DNA of 64,000 nucleotides, taken from Lachnospiraceae bacterium. Lineage in GTDB: Bacteria > Bacillota > Clostridia > Lachnospirales > Lachnospiraceae. The stretch lies in contig CASJPF010000008.1 of assembly GCA_949383255.1 (NCBI GenBank), positions 46,738-110,737 of the forward strand, given 5' to 3'. This document shows positions 46,437-56,438 of this stretch, piece after piece; position 1 is the first letter of the stretch; the number at the start of each line of letters is the position of its first letter. The position numbers and the translations under genes were made by a program. Under the pieces are notes generated by a model. It did no database searches and was not told the DNA's origin. It saw only the letters and a list, made by a program, of their open reading frames with translations.

Positions 46437-47465
46437 ATGAGTTTTGAATTTATAAAAAAACTTCCAACGCCTGATCAAATTCGGGAGGAATATCCTGTTC
46501 CTGATGTGATGCAAGCGTTAAAGAAAAAGAGAGATCAAGAAATTTGCGATGTCTTTACCGGCAAGTCAGACAAATTTTTAGTGATTATAGGTCCTTGCTC
46601 TGCCGACAATGAAGACGCTGTATGTGAGTATGTGTCAAGACTTGCAAAAGTCAATGACAAAGTTAATGATAAGCTAATCCTTGTCCCGCGAATATACACC
46701 AATAAACCACGGACAACTGGCGATGGTTACAAGGGTATCATTCATCAGCCGGACCCGGAAAAAGGCACTGACTTCCTCAAAGGTATTATTGCTATGAGAA
46801 AAATGCACCTGCGTGTTATGAGTGAATCTGGGCTCACTGCCGCGGACGAGATGCTCTATCCCGAAAACTGGGGTTATGTATCCGATATTCTCTCTTATGT
46901 GGCAATTGGCGCTCGCTCTGTTGAAGACCAACAACATCGGCTTGTTGTCAGCGGCTTTGATGTACCCGCAGGAATGAAAAATCCAACAAGTGGCGATTTA
47001 AGCGTAATGCTTAACTCTGTATACGCCGCGCAACATCCTCATCCTTTTATTTACCGCGGTTGGGAAGTAAATACCACTGGAAACCCACTCGCGCATACAA
47101 TCTTGCGTGGTGCAGTTAATAAACACGGCAATAATATTCCCAATTACCACTATGAGGACCTAATGCTTCTGTTAGAAAAATACAACGAGCGCGACCTTGT
47201 GAACCGAGCATGTATTGTCGACGCAAATCATAGTAATTCCAACAAGCAATTTAAAGAACAGATTCGCATTGTCCACGAGATTATGCACTCCCGCCGTACA
47301 AACGACGAGCTGGCAAATCTAGTGAAGGGAGTAATGGTCGAAAGCTATATTAAGGAAGGATGTCAAAAGATTGGAGAACATATTTATGGGAAATCTATCA
47401 CAGACCCTTGCCTTGGCTGGAAAGATACAGAAGATTTAATTTATAGAATTGCAGATTTTATTTAA
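46437..47465 (+). CDS. aroF: 3-deoxy-7-phosphoheptulonate synthase (type I DAHP synthase)
   Basis: A 342-residue enzyme joining PEP and erythrose 4-phosphate, the first step of aromatic amino-acid synthesis. Motifs are IGPCSADNEDAV, RIYTNKPRT, GARSVEDQQHR and CIVDANHSNSNKQ. It is the AroFGH-like class Ia with the N-terminal extension. GAAAGGAG precedes ATG. The gene symbol among aroF/G/H cannot be resolved by reading. A lone gene ending at a family-2 repeat and terminator. Confidence 0.95.
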   Translation: MSFEFIKKLPTPDQIREEYPVPDVMQALKKKRDQEICDVFTGKSDKFLVIIGPCSADNEDAVCEYVSRLAKVNDKVNDKLILVPRIYTNKPRTTGDGYKGIIHQPDPEKGTDFLKGIIAMRKMHLRVMSESGLTAADEMLYPENWGYVSDILSYVAIGARSVEDQQHRLVVSGFDVPAGMKNPTSGDLSVMLNSVYAAQHPHPFIYRGWEVNTTGNPLAHTILRGAVNKHGNNIPNYHYEDLMLLLEKYNERDLVNRACIVDANHSNSNKQFKEQIRIVHEIMHSRRTNDELANLVKGVMVESYIKEGCQKIGEHIYGKSITDPCLGWKDTEDLIYRIADFI

Positions 47466-47487
47466 CACGTGCACGGGTCTGCACACT

Positions 47488-47570
47488 CAAGTAGGGAAGT
47501 CTCATCTTCCCTACTCACGTACCGGACGTCCGTCAACCCTGCTGACATACTTCATTTGGACGCCCATATG
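47488..47570. repeat. family-2 dispersed repeat, copy at aroF 3' end
   Basis: Hairpin AGTAGGGAAG (47490-47499) with CTTCCCTACT (47506-47515) is followed by outer stem CGTCC (47527-47531) with GGACG (47558-47562), inner stem GTCA with TGAC (47532-47535, 47543-47546), CATACTTC and GCATAAAA. The order is the same as at 7.9 kb, with different but still paired arms. Confidence 0.6.
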
Positions 47571-47574
47571 CATA

Positions 47575-47619
47575 AAAATCCACTCTTTGCAATATATTTA
47601 TTGTCAAAGAGTGGATTTT
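47575..47619. terminator. bidirectional terminator between aroF and xerD
   Basis: AAAATCCACTCTTTG (47575-47589) pairs perfectly with CAAAGAGTGGATTTT (47605-47619). It lies between convergent genes and has U-rich ends on both strands. Confidence 0.85.
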
Positions 47620-47629
47620 CAATGCCATC

Positions 47630-48514
47630 TTATCCTCTTGGATGCGCTTTTGCGTACACTTCTCGAATACGGTTGTGTGTCAAATTCGTATACACTTGTG
47701 TTGTCGAAATATCAGAATGACCAAGCATTTCCTGAACACTTCTTAAATCTGCACCATTCTCTACCAAGTGCGCAGCAAAAGAATGGCGGAGTGTATGCGG
47801 TGTAATGTCAGCCACAATACCAGCTTTCTTTGCATAATACTTAATCAGCTTCCAAAATCCTTGTCTGCTCATCGGCTGACCCGAACAATTTACAAACAAG
47901 ATATCCGAATGCAAATCAAAAAGCATAACATCACGCGCTTTCTCCAGATAATTTGTCATTGCTTTTTTTGCAGCAGCTCCGAACGGAATCACTCTCTCTC
48001 TGCTGCCATCTCTGCAGATAATAAATCCCATCTGCATATTCACATCGGAAACCTTTAGGGTAATCAGTTCCGTAACGCGGATTCCTGTCGCGTATAAAAG
48101 CTCCAACATTGCCTTATCACGAATTTCTTTGGGAGTATCTCCCCTTGGCTGCTCCAGAAGCCAAATTACTTCCTCTGGAGTCAAAATCTCAGGCATCTTT
48201 TTCTCAATCTTTGGTGCTTTCAACCCATCAGACACATCTTTTTCTAGAATGCCCTCCTTGCACAGATAATGAAAGAAAGCCTTTATAGAAGCGACATTTC
48301 TGGATATGGTTGCAGCCGCAAAATGATTGTCACCTAAATACACAATATAGGATTTCAGGTCCTCCGATGTAATGCCATTCACATCATTGATACCCTTTTC
48401 TTCTAAATACTGGCGCAGCTTGCCTAAATCCCTCTTGTACGATAATTCAGTATTGTTAGAAGTTTTCTTTATATTATGTAAATAAGAAATAAAACTATTA
48501 ATTTCTTTTTCCAT
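47630..48514 (-). CDS. xerD: tyrosine recombinase, XerD type
   Basis: A 294-residue site-specific recombinase that resolves chromosome dimers at dif. The N-terminal SAM-like core-binding domain is followed by a catalytic domain with Arg in ATGIRVTELI, HTLRHSFAAHL, GHSDISTTQVYTNL (catalytic Tyr). Start MEKEINS at 48514 follows AGGAGG at a 13-bp spacing; upstream residues look non-coding. It is the third gene of the nudF-spoIIM-xerD run, an order seen in Clostridia. Confidence 0.94.
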   Translation of the reverse strand: MEKEINSFISYLHNIKKTSNNTELSYKRDLGKLRQYLEEKGINDVNGITSEDLKSYIVYLGDNHFAAATISRNVASIKAFFHYLCKEGILEKDVSDGLKAPKIEKKMPEILTPEEVIWLLEQPRGDTPKEIRDKAMLELLYATGIRVTELITLKVSDVNMQMGFIICRDGSRERVIPFGAAAKKAMTNYLEKARDVMLFDLHSDILFVNCSGQPMSRQGFWKLIKYYAKKAGIVADITPHTLRHSFAAHLVENGADLRSVQEMLGHSDISTTQVYTNLTHNRIREVYAKAHPRG

Positions 48515-48698
48515 AAATTTTGAAAAACCTCCTAAAAGATTTAATTTACCCCTTATGCCTGTTTTTATTATATATTGAATGTTACATAAAATCAAATGTT
48601 TTTTCAGAAAATTTCAAATTTTTTTTATTTTTTTCAAACAACTTTATTTTTAAGCATAAATTGCGCCTATTGTTCCTATTTTTACAATTGTTTGTTCA

Positions 48699-49391
48699 TC
48701 AAAAAAATAATGCCATTTTCCGCATAATTTCAGGATTTATATAGATTTCACATAATATACCAATGCCAAAAATTAGCAATATTAACAATATTGTTTTGAA
48801 GGACTCTATCCTTTGATGTAGCTTTTTATTTTTTATGGTCTCCTCATTATGACAACATTTTGTGTTACTTGACCAGTATTTACGAAACACAATCAAAAAA
48901 ACCATGCAATAAAAGATACCATGTGGTAAAAACATTGAGAACATCAAAAAAATACCTTTTATCCCATATTGATATACCAGCGAAAATATTAACAACCCAG
49001 CTTCAAATCCACACCAGCCCATAATAGAATATGCCAGCAGACCGCCAATACTACTCAATGCACAAATCACAATAAAAAGAAGTTGTTTTATCCGAAGTCC
49101 TAACGTATACATTAGAAATCCTGACTGATTGACCTCAAAGCTCTGCATTAATAACAAATGTTCTCTATCTAGTAGGCTTTTTTCATCAGAACTTTGCCCT
49201 CCTGATAAATAAAAAAATACCATGCCTATACAAAATCCTGTAAGAAATACAAGTACTCTGTTATCAAGCATCGTATTTTTATAATGCAGCTTTCTATAAT
49301 CAATATATGCGTCATTGTTCTGCTCGACACGATATACTACTTGCTCCTCCATTTGTTCTTCTACGTCAAATTTATTCATCCAACATTTCAC
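48699..49391 (-). CDS. SpoIIM-like stage II sporulation membrane protein
   Basis: A 230-residue protein with a cytoplasmic N-terminus (about 40 residues), one helix near 47-63, a ~40-residue external loop, and a cluster of four helices from residue 100 to 225. Size, topology and the LLAYSIMGWCGFEAGLLIF region fit SpoIIM, part of the DMP engulfment complex. The gene starts at GTG 49391, 9 bp after AAGGAG. Its place between nudF and xerD supports the call. Confidence 0.8.
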   Translation of the reverse strand: MKCWMNKFDVEEQMEEQVVYRVEQNNDAYIDYRKLHYKNTMLDNRVLVFLTGFCIGMVFFYLSGGQSSDEKSLLDREHLLLMQSFEVNQSGFLMYTLGLRIKQLLFIVICALSSIGGLLAYSIMGWCGFEAGLLIFSLVYQYGIKGIFLMFSMFLPHGIFYCMVFLIVFRKYWSSNTKCCHNEETIKNKKLHQRIESFKTILLILLIFGIGILCEIYINPEIMRKMALFF

Positions 49392-49444
49392 CCATATTTA
49401 CTCCTTACTTTAATATATGGACTACTCTGCCACTTTATGAAAGT

Positions 49445-49978
49445 TTACTGTTTCTTATTTTTATATGCTAGAATCGCCGCAATTGTTTTTGCATCTTCAA
49501 TTGTTCCTTCATATATCATACCTTCAAGTTCCTCAATCGTATGAATCTCCACATCTACAAATTCATCTTCATCAAGATGTTGCGCTGTCTTTTGCAGTTC
49601 TGAAGCCAGATAAATATCAATCTTCTCATTGCAAAATGCCACTGTTGTACGAATTGTAAGCAATTTCTCAATCTTTCCACACCGATATCCAGTTTCTTCC
49701 TCTAACTCTCTCACCGCAGCATCAATTGTTGGCTCCCCAGGATTTAATCCGCCAGCAGGTATCTCTAATGTAAACCTGTCCAAAGCATTGCGATACTGTT
49801 TAACCATCACAATTCTATCATCATCCAGCACACCAATCGCCGCAGCAGCGCCATTATGCCCTATAAAATCATACTGTTCTACCTTGCCATCTGGCAGGAT
49901 TACAGTATCTTTATAATAATTTATAATACTTCCCTTATATTGTAGTTCTCTTTTTACCCTCTTTATTTCTGTGTTCAT
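49445..49978 (-). CDS. nudF: ADP-ribose pyrophosphatase (Nudix)
   Basis: A 177-residue Nudix hydrolase splitting ADP-ribose to AMP and ribose 5-phosphate. The Nudix box GGLNPGEPTIDAAVRELEEETGY (split as GGLNPGEPTID and AAVRELEEETGY) is intact at about residues 76-98, followed by DEFVDVEIHTIEEL. The length is normal. It is the first gene of a run with the SpoIIM-like gene and xerD. Confidence 0.9.
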   Translation of the reverse strand: MNTEIKRVKRELQYKGSIINYYKDTVILPDGKVEQYDFIGHNGAAAAIGVLDDDRIVMVKQYRNALDRFTLEIPAGGLNPGEPTIDAAVRELEEETGYRCGKIEKLLTIRTTVAFCNEKIDIYLASELQKTAQHLDEDEFVDVEIHTIEELEGMIYEGTIEDAKTIAAILAYKNKKQ

Positions 49979-50090
49979 ATAAAACCCTCTAATCTTTCTA
50001 TATATCGCATGCGCTTAAGGAACTGTAAAAGACAAGTAATACCAATCTTAAACTTTGCTTACAAATCTTCCTTTCAGTGTCCGTGGCTTT

Positions 50091-50150
50091 CTTCCCTACT
50101 CGCTGCAATGTCATGTAATGACGTATTTTCTCCACATCGGCTTACGCATA
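50091..50150. repeat. family-2 dispersed repeat, copy near rny
   Basis: CTTCCCTACTCGC (50091-50103) is followed by GTCAT-GT-AATGAC, GTATTTTC and GCATAAGAAAA. It lacks the first GAGTAGGGAAG arm but keeps the hairpin-plus-ATTTTC order. It sits between the nudF start and the rny terminator. Confidence 0.5.
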
Positions 50151-50152
50151 AG

Positions 50153-50187
50153 AAAACCATCAAAATCTCTTTCGATTTTGATGGTTT
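50153..50187 (-). terminator. terminator of rny
   Basis: AAACCATCAAAATC (50154-50167) pairs with GATTTTGATGGTTT (50174-50187) around a 6-nt loop. It lies about 17 bp past the rny stop. Confidence 0.8.
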
Positions 50188-50203
50188 ATAATGCTCATAT
50201 TAA

Positions 50204-51748
50204 TTATTTCGCATACTCAACGACACGTGATTCCCTGATAACATTCACCTTAATCTGTCCCGGATATTCAAGCTCTGCTTCAATCTGCTTAGAAATATCA
50301 CGTGCCAGCAATATCATGTCGGAATCATTAATCTGCTCAGGAACTACCATTACCCGAACCTCTCTACCTGCCTGAATAGCAAAAGATTTGTCGACACCTT
50401 TAAAATTGTTGGTTATTTCTTCCAGTTGTTTCAACCTAGTTGTATATGTTTCGAGTGTTTCACGTCTTGCTCCCGGTCTCGCAGCCGAAATGGTATCCGC
50501 AGCCTGAACCAGACAGGCAATCAATGAGCGAGCCTCCACATCACCATGATGGGATTCGACCGCATTGATAACAATCTGAGACTCCTTATACTTTCTGCAC
50601 AATTCTGCCCCCAATTGTATATGCGATCCTTCCATCTCATGGTCCACTGCCTTGCCGATATCATGCAACAAACCAGCCCTCTTTGCCATTCTGACATCAA
50701 ATCCCATTTCTGCAGCAAGCAGCCCAGTGAGATGCGCTACCTCAATGGAATGCTTCAATGCATTCTGACCATAACTCGTCCGAAACTTCATTTTGCCCAG
50801 AAGTTTTACTAATTCTGGATGAATGCCATGTACACCAACCTCCAAGGTCGCTGCTTCGCCCTCCTCCTTAATCATCACTTCAACTTCCCGTTGGGCTTTC
50901 TCAACCATCTCCTCAATCCTTGCTGGATGAATGCGTCCATCCACGATAAGCTTCTCAAGTGCAATTCTGGCAATCTCTCTCCTAATCGGATCAAACCCTG
51001 AGAGAATCACTGCTTCTGGCGTATCATCAATAATCAGTTCAACACCTGTCAGTGTTTCCAAAGTCCTGATATTACGTCCTTCCCTGCCAATAATTCTGCC
51101 TTTCATCTCATCGTTTGGAAGCTGTACAACGGAAATGGTCGTCTCGGAAACATGGTCCGCAGCACACTTTTGAATCGCTGTGACAACATACTCTTTTGCC
51201 TTCTTATCAGCTTCTTCCTTCGCTCTGCTTTCCATTTCCTTGATCATCACTGCTGTTTCATGTTTTACTTCGTCTTCAACAATTTTTAATAAATGCTCTT
51301 TTGCCTGTTCAGAGGTTAATCCTGAAATCCGTTCCAGTTCCTGTATCCGCTCTTCGTTCAGTCTTGCAACAACTGCCGATTGCTTTGCAAGCTCTTCTTC
51401 CCGTGCAACAAGGGTGGCTTCTTTCCTTTCAATTGTTTCTGCCTTCTTGTCAATGCTCTCCTCTTTCTGCTGAACACGTCTCTCGTAGCGCTGTGCTTCC
51501 GCCCTGCGCTCCTTGATTTCCTTGTCAAGTTCATTCTTGGTCTTAATGGATTCCTCCTTAATCTCAAGAAGTCCCTCTCGCTTTTTTGTCTCAGCCGTCT
51601 TTAGAGCTTCATCAACAATTTCCCTCGCCTTGTCCTCAGCATTTCCAATAGTAGTCTCTACATTCTTCTTGTAATTTGAAAATGCAAAAAAACAGCCTGC
51701 TACACATACCGCAATGATGACAATTGCTTCTAGTACGTAGTATAGCAT
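50204..51748 (-). CDS. rny: ribonuclease Y
   Basis: A 514-residue membrane-anchored endoribonuclease that starts mRNA decay. One N-terminal helix is followed by a long Glu/Lys/Arg coiled coil (about residues 30-200), a KH domain with [17 protein letters not shown], and an HD domain with [13 protein letters not shown] 51748 is 11 bp after AGGAGG; the upstream GTG overlaps that site. It follows recA-recX on the same strand. Confidence 0.97.
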   Translation of the reverse strand: MLYYVLEAIVIIAVCVAGCFFAFSNYKKNVETTIGNAEDKAREIVDEALKTAETKKREGLLEIKEESIKTKNELDKEIKERRAEAQRYERRVQQKEESIDKKAETIERKEATLVAREEELAKQSAVVARLNEERIQELERISGLTSEQAKEHLLKIVEDEVKHETAVMIKEMESRAKEEADKKAKEYVVTAIQKCAADHVSETTISVVQLPNDEMKGRIIGREGRNIRTLETLTGVELIIDDTPEAVILSGFDPIRREIARIALEKLIVDGRIHPARIEEMVEKAQREVEVMIKEEGEAATLEVGVHGIHPELVKLLGKMKFRTSYGQNALKHSIEVAHLTGLLAAEMGFDVRMAKRAGLLHDIGKAVDHEMEGSHIQLGAELCRKYKESQIVINAVESHHGDVEARSLIACLVQAADTISAARPGARRETLETYTTRLKQLEEITNNFKGVDKSFAIQAGREVRVMVVPEQINDSDMILLARDISKQIEAELEYPGQIKVNVIRESRVVEYAK

Positions 51749-51927
51749 GTACAGGAGCACCTCCTTATTAAATTTTCATTGTGCAACTGTTCAGTGCCTC
51801 CACAGTTTCCTGCTCAACGCTGAAATCTATAAAGTATTCCGAATAGTCACTGTATTGTATCTTTACAGATACTACAACATACTAATTTTACTCTTTTAAT
51901 CAGGCTGTGTCAAGCATTTATTCTTTT

Positions 51928-52566
51928 TTAAGCGTCAAAGCTATCTTGTATTCCACGAACCGCGCCAATTACATGATTGATATCTTCGATTGCAAAACCC
52001 TTGCGATAAAGAAATGCCGCCATTTTTTGACAGTCTGCATAAGTGGCGTTCTGCCTGTCAAAATGCTTTTTTTCAAGAAGCTTTTCCATCAAGTCTCGCT
52101 CTTGTATTATGTCTTCCTCCTCCGAGCACTGTGCATATACCTCACTAATTTGATCTTTAGATATACCCTTTTGCAAGAGCGCTTTCTCTATCTGTCTTCT
52201 GTTCTTTGTCTGTGCTGCAGACATAATATAAGACTTGGCATATTGAAAATCATCGACATAGCCAAACGAAACAACATATGCTGTCGCATTTTCAATAACG
52301 ATCTCCGGATATCCTCCCTGACGAAGCTTTGACACAAGTTGGTACATTGTATAATCTCTGCTCTTTAACAGATTCATGCACCGAAGCTTCGCCCGCTTTA
52401 GCAGTACTTCATTTATAATCCTGTTGTAGAGTTCCTCTGATAGACTGCCATCCTTTTCAAGCGCAAATTTTTGAATCTCGCCTTTATAAAGCACAAAGGT
52501 TACTCCATTGTCAACACAAACTTTCGCTTTTGTTGCAGTTACTTCCACAATATCTGTAATTATCAT
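51928..52566 (-). CDS. recX: RecX regulatory protein
   Basis: A 212-residue all-helical protein that binds and modulates RecA filaments. It shows the RecX triple-helix repeats, e.g. SKLRQGGYPEIVIENATAYV (split as SKLRQGGYPEI and VIENATAYV) and KALLQKGISKDQI. It is 15 bp downstream of recA and shares its LexA-controlled transcript. Confidence 0.92.
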   Translation of the reverse strand: MIITDIVEVTATKAKVCVDNGVTFVLYKGEIQKFALEKDGSLSEELYNRIINEVLLKRAKLRCMNLLKSRDYTMYQLVSKLRQGGYPEIVIENATAYVVSFGYVDDFQYAKSYIMSAAQTKNRRQIEKALLQKGISKDQISEVYAQCSEEEDIIQERDLMEKLLEKKHFDRQNATYADCQKMAAFLYRKGFAIEDINHVIGAVRGIQDSFDA

Positions 52567-52581
52567 TTTCTTGTCCTGACT

Positions 52582-53676
52582 CTACTCAGCAATTGTTGTT
52601 TCTGTAGCCTCTGTCTTTGAAGATTTGGCTTTGCTCTTGCCCTCGGATTTTTCAGGTGTTGTGGTTGTTTCTTCCTCCGCTCCTTGCAATCCAAAGTGCT
52701 GTCGCACCTTCCTCTCAATTTCTTCGCATGTTTCAGGATTATCCTTTAAATATTGTTTTGCATTTTCACGTCCCTGACCAATCTTACTTCCCTCATACGC
52801 ATACCATGCACCGCTCTTCACAACAATCCCCTGTGATGCCGCCAAATCAAGAATATCGCCCACCACGGAAATTCCTTCTCCAAACATAATATCAAATTCT
52901 GCTTCTTTAAAAGGGGGCGCAATCTTATTCTTGACTACTTTAACCCGCGTCCGATTTCCTGTCACTTCTCCGCTTTGCTTCAAGGACTCTATCCTCCTAA
53001 CATCAAGACGCACTGAGGAGTAAAACTTCAACGCCCGCCCACCAGTTGTTGTCTCAGGATTTCCAAACATAACGCCAACTTTCTCACGAAGCTGATTAAT
53101 AAAAACCACTGTACAGTTTGACTTACTGATTACCGCTGTCAGTTTCCGAAGTGCCTGCGACATCAAACGCGCCTGAAGTCCTACATGGGAATCTCCCATG
53201 TCACCGTCAATCTCCGCCTTTGGAACAAGTGCTGCCACCGAGTCAACCACCACAATATCAATTGCACCAGAACGCACCATCGTCTCTGTTATCTCCAACG
53301 CTTGCTCCCCATTATCAGGCTGTGATATATACAGATTATCTACATCCACACCAATATTTTTAGCATACACAGGGTCAAGCGCATGTTCTGCGTCAATAAA
53401 ACCTGCAATTCCGCCTCGTTTCTGTACTTCCGCTATCATGTGGAGCGTGACTGTAGTCTTACCGGAGGATTCTGGTCCATAAATCTCAATAATCCTTCCT
53501 CTAGGAATTCCACCTAACCCCAGTGCAATATCGAGGCTCAGTGAGCCAGTGGGTATTGTCTCCACGTTCATCTGTGCCGCAGGGTCTCCCAGTTTCATAA
53601 CTGCTCCCTTTCCGAACTGCTTTTCTATCTGCGAAAGTGCGGCGTCCAATGCCTTTAATTTTTCTTCTCTCTCCAT
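52582..53676 (-). CDS. recA: recombinase RecA
   Basis: A 364-residue DNA strand-exchange ATPase and SOS co-protease. Walker A is GPESSGKTT, Walker B is [11 protein letters not shown], and loops L1/L2 surround MSQALRKLT and [19 protein letters not shown]. The C-terminal ~45 residues are Glu/Lys/Thr-rich. Start 53676 follows AAAGGAG; the longer frame upstream overlaps the promoter and SOS boxes, so it is rejected. Confidence 0.99.
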   Translation of the reverse strand: MEREEKLKALDAALSQIEKQFGKGAVMKLGDPAAQMNVETIPTGSLSLDIALGLGGIPRGRIIEIYGPESSGKTTVTLHMIAEVQKRGGIAGFIDAEHALDPVYAKNIGVDVDNLYISQPDNGEQALEITETMVRSGAIDIVVVDSVAALVPKAEIDGDMGDSHVGLQARLMSQALRKLTAVISKSNCTVVFINQLREKVGVMFGNPETTTGGRALKFYSSVRLDVRRIESLKQSGEVTGNRTRVKVVKNKIAPPFKEAEFDIMFGEGISVVGDILDLAASQGIVVKSGAWYAYEGSKIGQGRENAKQYLKDNPETCEEIERKVRQHFGLQGAEEETTTTPEKSEGKSKAKSSKTEATETTIAE

Positions 53677-53695
53677 ACTTTTTCTCCTTTTCAGA

Positions 53696-53747
53696 ACGAA
53701 TGTTTTTGATATCTCTACTTTAAAACATTTGTTCGCAATTGTCAAGC
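53696..53747 (-). promoter_or_regulatory. recA promoter with two LexA (SOS) boxes
   Basis: On the minus strand TTGACA (53747-53742), a 17-bp spacer and TAAAGT (53724-53719). The spacer contains CGAACAAATGTTT (53737-53725), a Firmicute LexA box of the CGAAC-N4-GTTC type. A second box, GAACGAATGTTT on the plus strand (53696-53707), lies between the -10 and the ribosome site. Damage-inducible control of recA-recX is expected. Confidence 0.75.
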
Positions 53748-53817
53748 CCTATTTCATTATTTTTTATAGACGAAAATTATCTTATACTTCTTATATCACT
53801 CTTTTCCATCTACGATA

Positions 53818-53970
53818 GTAATTTTGTAACAGTTCCGTTTTCGGCTTTCTGTTACAAGCATCAATCCATGCAAAACCACTTCATGGCGGCTTAATGCATT
53901 TCTGTCACTACGCAATCTTACAGACTTTGCAGTAAGCGCAAAATTCCAGACTGAACTATAACAATTTTTT
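53818..53970. repeat. MITE-like element, copy D (degenerate)
   Basis: The element runs 53826-53962 (137 bp). The ends are GTAACAGTTCCG and CTGAACTATAAC, and the left hairpin GTAACAG/CTGTTAC (53826-53832, 53849-53855) is intact. The central and 3' stems show several mismatches. AATTTT directly flanks both sides (53820-53825, 53963-53968). It lies upstream of recA. Confidence 0.75.
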
Positions 53971-54529
53971 CAATTATAATGCTACCCTATATGAAAATTG
54001 CAAATTACTTTTCACGGGCAATATCATTAGTTAAGACCAAATTCCAAAAAACAGGCTGAAAATAAGTTTGAATTTTTTATGTTTTACTTTTGTTCTAGAA
54101 CTTTTTATGGGACCATAGTTTGGAAAATCTTCTTAACTAGCCAATATTGTTTCACGGGTCAAGAATGCACATAAACAGCATATTCCATAAGAACATAATT
54201 AAGAAACGAGGGACGATTTTTGCGAAGCAAAACTTTAAATATCGCCCCGAATCATTACTATGAACGGCTTCCATCCCACAAATAGTAACAATCGCAAAAC
54301 CAGCCACACTTGTCAACGGTTAAGATGAATAAGCTTCACTCGCTATTGACAAGCAAGGCTGTCCCTGCTTATATGGTAGATGACACAAATTCAAACATTA
54401 TTTTTTATTAACCTTAACATAGGAACCATAACAAAACAAGTGCGATTTTTTACATTTTATCGAACATAAAATTCACAAAGTTACAGGAGAAATAAAGGCG
54501 AACAGATTTCCCTGCCCGCCTTCATTCCT
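53971..54529. other. non-coding gap between pgsA and recA
   Basis: No gene was found. In many Clostridia cinA lies between pgsA and recA and is not present here. TTTCACGGG occurs twice (about 54011 and 54151). An imperfect hairpin around GGGACGAT...ATCGCCCC (about 54211-54251) is visible with TTTTGC-GAA-GCAAAA inside. Function unknown. Confidence 0.4.
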
Positions 54530-55105
54530 TTATATTTTTCCATCAAACAATACGCCCTTATTTTTTAGGATATAATCCGCAAGTGATATGACAGTCAGCA
54601 CTAGCGCAATCCACATTATAATCTGTGTGAGTACTGTCAAAGCATCCAGATTCACAATCATCAGACAAACCATAATCATCTGAAACGTAGTCTTAAATTT
54701 TCCCCAATAATTTGCGGCAATCACCACTCTGTTATCCGCAGCAATCAGCCTGAAACCACTTATAATAAACTCTCTGCTAATGATAATAATCACAATCCAT
54801 GCCGGAATCCTGTCAAGCTCAATCAGACAGATAAGCGCAGCACAAACTAACAGCTTATCTGCTAAGGGGTCCATAAATTTTCCAAAATTAGTGACTAGAT
54901 TGTACTTTCTGGCAATTTTTCCATCTAACATATCTGTGAGGCTTGCTATAATAAATATTCCCAGCGCAATATAATCTGTAATACCTGCAATTCCTCCAAA
55001 CACCGCCTGAAACCACCCCCACTGTGCATGTCCGCCCAACAACAAAATCACAAACGGCACAATTAAAATCACTCTGAAAACAGTAAGTTTATTCGGCAAA
55101 TTCAT
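54530..55105 (-). CDS. pgsA: CDP-diacylglycerol--glycerol-3-phosphate 3-phosphatidyltransferase
   Basis: A 191-residue membrane enzyme making phosphatidylglycerol phosphate. The CDP-alcohol phosphotransferase motif DMLDGKIARKYNLVTNFGKFMDPLADK (DG-x2-AR-x8-G-x3-D-x3-D) is complete at about residues 58-84 (given here as DMLDGKIARKYN and LVTNFGKFMDPLADK). About five helices. It overlaps the end of rimO by 17 bp, indicating co-transcription. Confidence 0.96.
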   Translation of the reverse strand: MNLPNKLTVFRVILIVPFVILLLGGHAQWGWFQAVFGGIAGITDYIALGIFIIASLTDMLDGKIARKYNLVTNFGKFMDPLADKLLVCAALICLIELDRIPAWIVIIIISREFIISGFRLIAADNRVVIAANYWGKFKTTFQMIMVCLMIVNLDALTVLTQIIMWIALVLTVISLADYILKNKGVLFDGKI

Positions 55106-56435
55106 CTTCTATCTCTCCTATCAAGTCATACCTGTGCGCGTTTGTAATCCGCACTCGCACAAAATCCCCTGTCATCAATTCTCTTCCAGTCTGTATAAAC
55201 ACATAGCCATCCACATTGGGCGCATCTTTATAACTCCTGGCCACATAAACGTGCTCCTCCGGCACACTGCCCTCCACCATGACAAGAAACGTGCTTCCAA
55301 TCGCATCTTGTGCTTTCTCAAACGCAATTTCCTGTTGGAGTTCCATAAGTTCCTCCCGTCGCTCCAATTTCACTTCCTCGTCAATCTGATTTTCAAACAA
55401 TGCCGCTGGCGTGTCCTCCTCCTGCGAGTAGCAAAAGACACCAAGCCTGTCAAACTCCATCTCATCCACAAACTGAATTAGGGCGATATGGTCCTCTGGC
55501 GTCTCACCCGGAAAGCCTGTGATAAGAGTAGTCCGCAAGCAAATATCTGGTATTTGCTTTCTTAATTTCGCAATGATTTTGACAAGTCTGTTTTGATCAG
55601 TGCGCCTTCCCATACGCTTTAATATTGTATTGGAAGCATGCTGTATAGGAATATCGAGATAATTACAAACTTTCGGCTCGCTCTTTATTGTCTCAATCAA
55701 CTCGTCAGTAATTTCTTCAGGATAACAGTAAAGAAGCCTTATCCAATAGAGTCCTGTAATTGCACAAAGTCTGCGCAACAATTCTGGAAGGCGTTTCTCT
55801 CCATACAAATCCACTCCGTACAAGGTTGTTTCCTGCGCCACAAGGATAAGCTCCTTTACCCCAGATGCAACAAGCTTCTGTGCCTCCTGAACCAAATCCT
55901 CCATAGGAACACTTCTATAATTTCCCCGTACTTTTGGAATAATACAGTAGCTGCAATGCTTGTCACACCCTTCGGCAACTTTTAAATACGCGTAGTGCCC
56001 TCCTGTTGTAACAATTCTTTTTCTTAAATTATTTGTATGCGCTAAATTACGGTTGACGTCCTCCAAATAATTTTTACTTTTTCCAGAAAACACATCATCC
56101 AGTGCATCTGCAATCGCATCAATCGCTGTCGTTCCTAGAATCGCATCTACTTCTGGAATCTCTCTTTGAATCTCCTCCCGATAGCGCTGTGCCAGACAGC
56201 CTGCCGCAATCAACGCCTTCACACTATTGTTTTGGCGCAGTTGTGCCATCTCCAAAAGAGTATTGATACTCTCCTGTTTAGCATCATTAATAAAGCAGCA
56301 TGTGTTGACAACCACAGCATCTGCTTCCTGTTCGTCATCTGTAATGGAAAATCCCCGCTGCACCAGTATACCGAGCATTTTCTCTGTGTCGACCAAATTT
56401 TTGTCACAGCCAAGGGAAATAAATAATATCTTCAA
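55089..56435 (-). CDS. rimO: ribosomal protein S12 methylthiotransferase
   Basis: A 448-residue radical-SAM enzyme that methylthiolates Asp of ribosomal protein S12. The N-terminal UPF0004 domain starts SLGCDKNLVDTE with Cys ligands and NTCCFI. The radical SAM cluster is CDKHCSYCIIPKVRG (CxxxCxxC). A TRAM domain ends the protein. It is 3 bp after rpoZ. Confidence 0.97.
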   Translation of the reverse strand: MKILFISLGCDKNLVDTEKMLGILVQRGFSITDDEQEADAVVVNTCCFINDAKQESINTLLEMAQLRQNNSVKALIAAGCLAQRYREEIQREIPEVDAILGTTAIDAIADALDDVFSGKSKNYLEDVNRNLAHTNNLRKRIVTTGGHYAYLKVAEGCDKHCSYCIIPKVRGNYRSVPMEDLVQEAQKLVASGVKELILVAQETTLYGVDLYGEKRLPELLRRLCAITGLYWIRLLYCYPEEITDELIETIKSEPKVCNYLDIPIQHASNTILKRMGRRTDQNRLVKIIAKLRKQIPDICLRTTLITGFPGETPEDHIALIQFVDEMEFDRLGVFCYSQEEDTPAALFENQIDEEVKLERREELMELQQEIAFEKAQDAIGSTFLVMVEGSVPEEHVYVARSYKDAPNVDGYVFIQTGRELMTGDFVRVRITNAHRYDLIGEIEDEFAE

Positions 56436-56438
56436 ACT

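Noticed and set aside
51781..51860. Another MITE-like end near GCAACTGTTCAG upstream of rny
   Set aside because: Only a short partial match; no second end, internal stems or direct repeats.
54211..54251. GGGACGAT...ATCGCCCC hairpin as a small RNA gene
   Set aside because: Imperfect arms, no clear promoter or U-run, and no second copy; left as an unexplained gap feature only.
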